This document shows, in pieces, positions 60,734 through 64,000 of a stretch of DNA of 64,000 bases. The translations under genes were made by a program, and so were the position numbers. Positions within the stretch are counted from its first letter, which is position 1. The number at the start of each line of letters is the position of its first letter. Source of the DNA: Triops longicaudatus (lineage: Eukaryota > Arthropoda > Branchiopoda > Notostraca > Triopsidae); assembly GCA_022885665.1 (NCBI GenBank), contig JAGQDJ010000023.1:62001-126000 (forward strand), in the 5' to 3' direction. The notes under the pieces were generated by a model. It saw only the letters and a list, made by a program, of their open reading frames with translations, ran no database searches and was not told where the DNA came from.

Positions 60734-63700
60734 ATGAGTGAGAAGTACTCACGAAACTTGCTCAAAATCGCTGCTGCCCAGATTTGTCAAACGATCGGCT
60801 GGCATGCGTCACAGGCTTCGGCGTTGGAAATTCTGCAAGATATGCTGGAAAAATACATTGTAGAAATGGGCCGACTCACCCACCGCTATTCAGAGCAATG
60901 TAACGTTTGTACAAATCTATTAACCGATCCAGCAAGCTCGTGCACACGTCTTTCCACGAGAAACAGCTCCTTTCAAGTATTTGTAAATTTGAAACATGCA
61001 TAGATTTTTACCTATTAACCTTCGTTTCTTCCTTATAGATGAAAAAAAAAAAAAAAAGAAATCTTGCTGTTGCTATTCCAAAAGAAAATAGTTTACAGTG
61101 TGCTATATGTTTGGTCTATTTTACAACAATTACTGGACGATTCTCACTATATGAATGCAATTAAGCCGTTAAATTTTGAAAGCTTTAAGCCCTAATTTCA
61201 CCCATTATTGATTGCTAAGGCCTCGAATCGGCGTATCAAGGGTTTCGACGATTGTAGCACAGTCAGTCTCGATAATCATCTCCAAGAAGTACTATTATTA
61301 CCCATACTCTTCATCAAACTTATTAAACACTATTGTAAACAGGAGCACCCTACGACGCCTAGAAACTTCAGTTTCCGTCATTTTAATACAATTTTAGCTA
61401 TTTTTTTTTCATTTGTTTATCGTTTAGAATTTTAAATTTTGTAATTTTTGTCTATCGGAAGACACTAAAGATGGATTAAGACTGCGTGAACGCGTTCGAG
61501 AGATTCCGCGATAGACGAGGCCTGTTTCTGCCGCTAAATTTGCAAAAAGCATCAAAGACCACAAGCAATATGGCATTGTTATCAGCAGTTGTGCAAGTTA
61601 CTGTAAAACTACCAGCGTATTTTTGCACCAGTATATCCTATTATGATATCAGTCGCCAACAATTTGCTTTTTTCGTAAGCTGTGAAATTAAGCTTGCTTT
61701 TCCAGTAGCAGTACAACAAAGAGACGATGATTTCTTCAGTTCCGGAATTGCTTGATCTTCCTTAGCAAGGAACCGAAAACTGGCGAAAAGCTGAAAGAAC
61801 GTAAAAATGCAACACAGCTTAGAAAAATAGATAACTTGTTTTGGAGTAATATCCGTTTTGCCGAGTATATGGTGCACAAACTTGCTGGGCGTCCTAACAA
61901 CCTGTAATTTATAATAATAAATATTTTTTGTTCTGATAGTCGGAAGAACGGACCCTAATCTTGACGATCTTGGCCTAGCCATGAAAGATATGGCCATATC
62001 TGTTCCGGACTTGCAAGACTACTTCGCCAATGTAGAACCAGTTCCGTTGCAAGAAGTAGCGAAGTACCCTATCCCTCGTGAACCTAGTTTGAATTTTTTA
62101 AAGCCGGGCAGTCAAGAAGTCTTGACACGCCCGGTTTACGTCCATGAGCATTTACCCCCGATGAACCCTCTCGAAGAAGAAGTAGAGGTCAAAATGGAAA
62201 CGGACACTGTGGAAGAAAACGGTACCCATTCCCCCTCTCCATCCTCTCCTACGTTGAGACCTGCACCCGTATTCAAGAGACCAGCCGATCCCTTGGATGT
62301 AACCAAAAAATCTAAGCTATCCGTCGAACTTCCGGAAGAGCAAGAAGGCCCTCCCCTGCGCGAACTGTCCAGCGTCATCATGACGACTTCTGGTTACCTG
62401 TCTTCGTCTTGCGAAGGCAAGCTACCCGAAGCTAAAATGCCATCTCCCTTCCTCGAGCCGGACATCGACATCCCTTCAGCCATTGACGAACCTCGAACGG
62501 TTAAAAAACTCCCCATGAAAAAAATCATCGAAGGCGTCAAAAAAATTGACAAGGAAGAGACGGTCAAATCGAAAAAAGAGCTCAAAAAAGAGGAAAAAGA
62601 GCGGAAGAAGAAAAAAATGCTGGAAGATAATACCCCCGCTAAGGGTGTGAAACCGCCCAAACAAACCAGAGAACGCAAAGAACCGACCGAGGTGAAACTT
62701 TTCTCTGAGCCTGATCGCATCAAGCTTAACATATTCAAGAAAATCCCCAAAGTGAAGGAAGAAAAAGAACCGGAAAAAGAGGAAGTCCGCGTGGTCGAGT
62801 CCGCTGTTCGCGAAGACGCGCCCCCAGAACGAATACCACCTCCGCCGGTGATAACTAGACCGCCGGTGGTGGAAGAAGTATCAGTACGCGAACCTTCACC
62901 GCCCAGGCCTCCTGCCGTTGCGCCTACCCCGCCACCTCCGCCCCGCCCTCCAAGTCCCGTAGTTACCCCGCCCCCGAAACGACACAAGAAAGAACGTAAA
63001 GAAAAAGTCAAAATTAAGCGACCGAAACACCGCAGTCCAACCCCGGAGTGTTCTATAGTCGAAGGAGGTTTACCTCAAGCCCCGGAAGATTCACCAAAGC
63101 CATTTTTTCCATTTGCAGCACCCTTCCCGGTACCGCCTGCTCCCGGCTTGATTCCTCCGCCCATATTTCAGCGACTACCCTTTAATTTGCTAGGCGTCCC
63201 GCCCATGAGGCCTATGCTACCGACCATGCCTAACCTGCCTATTCCACCCACGATGTTCATGCCACCTCCACCGCACCAACAGCTCAAACAGGACACTTCG
63301 CCACCCAAACCGCCCGCTCCCATGAAGTCTCCGACTCAGCCGCCTCAAGTACTTTTACCAACCCGGGAAAGAAGCGTCACTCCGCCATCGTTAGAAGATA
63401 CGCTCAACATGCGGGGGAAGGACAAAAAGGACAAAAAAGACAAGGAGAAACGGAAGAAGGAGAAAAAGAAAGAGAAGGAGGACAAAAAACGCGAAAAGGA
63501 AGAAATGGAAGAGAAAAAAGATAAAAGTAGAGACAAGGACAAGAAAGAAAAACGGAAAGAAAAGCGAGAAAAAGAGGTAATGAGTAAAAGACTCTCAATA
63601 TATGGTTCTTACAAAGTACTCTTTTCAGAGGGAAGGAAGTGATGCGGGTGTTCCTAAAATCACGTTTAAATTTGGACCCTCGTCGCCTTCCGCTTCGTCG

Positions 63701-64000
63701 TCCGAAACTCCAGCGACTCCGAAACTGTAACCTTTTTTTGTTTCTTCTACTTCGCTTATTTTCTTTTTAGTTTCACTGTAGTCTATTTTTCGTTTTTCTT
63801 ATGAGTCTTTATCAGTGTTCGTTTTTTTAAAAGAAAAATTTTCATATTTTCCGTTTTTGTTGCGTTTTGTTCTTATCTTTTTATTATATTTTGAATGCTT
63901 ATTTTGGAAGTTGAAGCTATAGTTTGTCCTTTTCTTATCTGGACTAGGATTATCAAAACAAAGGAGCCATCCCGACCGGAATCGGCAGAACCGCACGCCA
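60734..64000 (+). CDS. TAF3: TAF3, TFIID subunit (histone-fold N-terminus), 3' end beyond window
   Basis: TAF3 is a TFIID subunit that pairs with TAF10 through a histone fold and reads H3K4me3 through a C-terminal PHD finger. Exon 1 (60734-60901) encodes MSEKYSRNLLKIAAAQICQT and EKYIVEMGRLTHRYSEQ. A 1.04-kb intron joins to exon 2 (61940-63576) with GRTDPNLDDLGLAM, VPDLQDYFANVEPV and a long low-complexity region: Pro-rich blocks (RPPSPVVTPPP, PMRPMLPTMP) and Lys/Glu blocks (KKDKKDKEKRKKEKK). Exon 3 is 63629-63726 (GSDAGVPKITFKFGPSS). A likely next exon starts at 63948 (IIKTKEPSRPESAEPHA) and runs off the window. The PHD finger is not in view and should lie just downstream. The strongly open antisense frames over exon 2 are compositional shadows. 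Confidence 0.92.
60902..61939 (+). other. TAF3 intron 1
   Basis: Donor GTAACG after GAGCAAT; acceptor CTGATAG. The splice restores SEQF-GRTDP. No element recognised; short frames inside show no domain. Confidence 0.8.

Noticed and set aside
62394..63011. 205-codon open frame antisense to TAF3
   Set aside because: It is a compositional shadow of the Pro- and Lys/Glu-rich TAF3 exon (Gly/Thr/Ser/Phe-rich translation, no domain).

Overview
This window is nuclear DNA of an intron-rich metazoan. No bacterial, phage or CRISPR content is visible. Coding exons are separated by many short GT-AG introns (about 50-70 bp) and a few long ones of 1-3.5 kb. The proteins are animal housekeeping genes whose exons chain together in frame. 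The transmembrane protein at 20.3-30.5 kb carries repeated cysteine-rich DB modules mixed with Ig and fibronectin III domains, an architecture known from nematodes and related animals. The best guess is therefore a compact-genome ecdysozoan (nematode, tardigrade or relative). I cannot name the species.

Layout. 0.2-5.5 kb (-): TRAPPC9, a TRAPP II tethering subunit. 6.7-7.4 kb (+): DCTN6, dynactin p27. 7.6-8.9 kb (-): a ZDHHC23-like palmitoyltransferase whose catalytic zinc-finger core looks collapsed. 9.4-16.6 kb (+): IDUA, alpha-L-iduronidase, with a hAT MITE in intron 1 and a LINE remnant in intron 6. 17.9-21.2 kb: a tandem segmental duplication that left a dead copy of the 3' end of the Ig/FN3/DB gene beside IDUA and a dead copy of the IDUA 3' end beside the Ig/FN3/DB gene. 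20.3-30.5 kb (-, possibly to 33.0 kb): the Ig/DB/FN3 receptor, with a degenerate hAT transposon in one intron. 33.0-36.0 kb: no gene I can support. 36.0-38.1 kb (-): IPMK. 38.7-39.8 kb: another degenerate hAT element. 41.2-43.2 kb (-): p70 S6 kinase. 44.0-45.2 kb (+): ZC3HC1/NIPA. 45.3-49.6 kb (-): DPYD. 51.6-55.1 kb (-): Vasa, with six single-exon CCHC knuckles. 57.9-59.0 kb (+): TEX264. 59.4-60.1 kb (-): NABP/SOSS-B. 60.7 kb to the window end (+): TAF3, which continues beyond the window.

The genes are unrelated housekeeping functions (membrane tethering, dynactin, lysosomal degradation, inositol phosphate and TOR signalling, pyrimidine catabolism, germline, ER-phagy, ssDNA repair, transcription) and form no operon. 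Orientation alternates: TRAPPC9/DCTN6, ZDHHC23/IDUA, S6K/ZC3HC1, vasa/TEX264 and NABP/TAF3 are head-to-head; DCTN6/ZDHHC23, IDUA/receptor, ZC3HC1/DPYD and TEX264/NABP are tail-to-tail. Three hAT-family elements were recognised from inverted ends, two of them with convincing 8-bp target duplications. The most unusual items are the DHHC-less ZDHHC23, the reciprocal pseudogene pair made by the tandem duplication, the large DB-module receptor, and the exon-per-knuckle Vasa.
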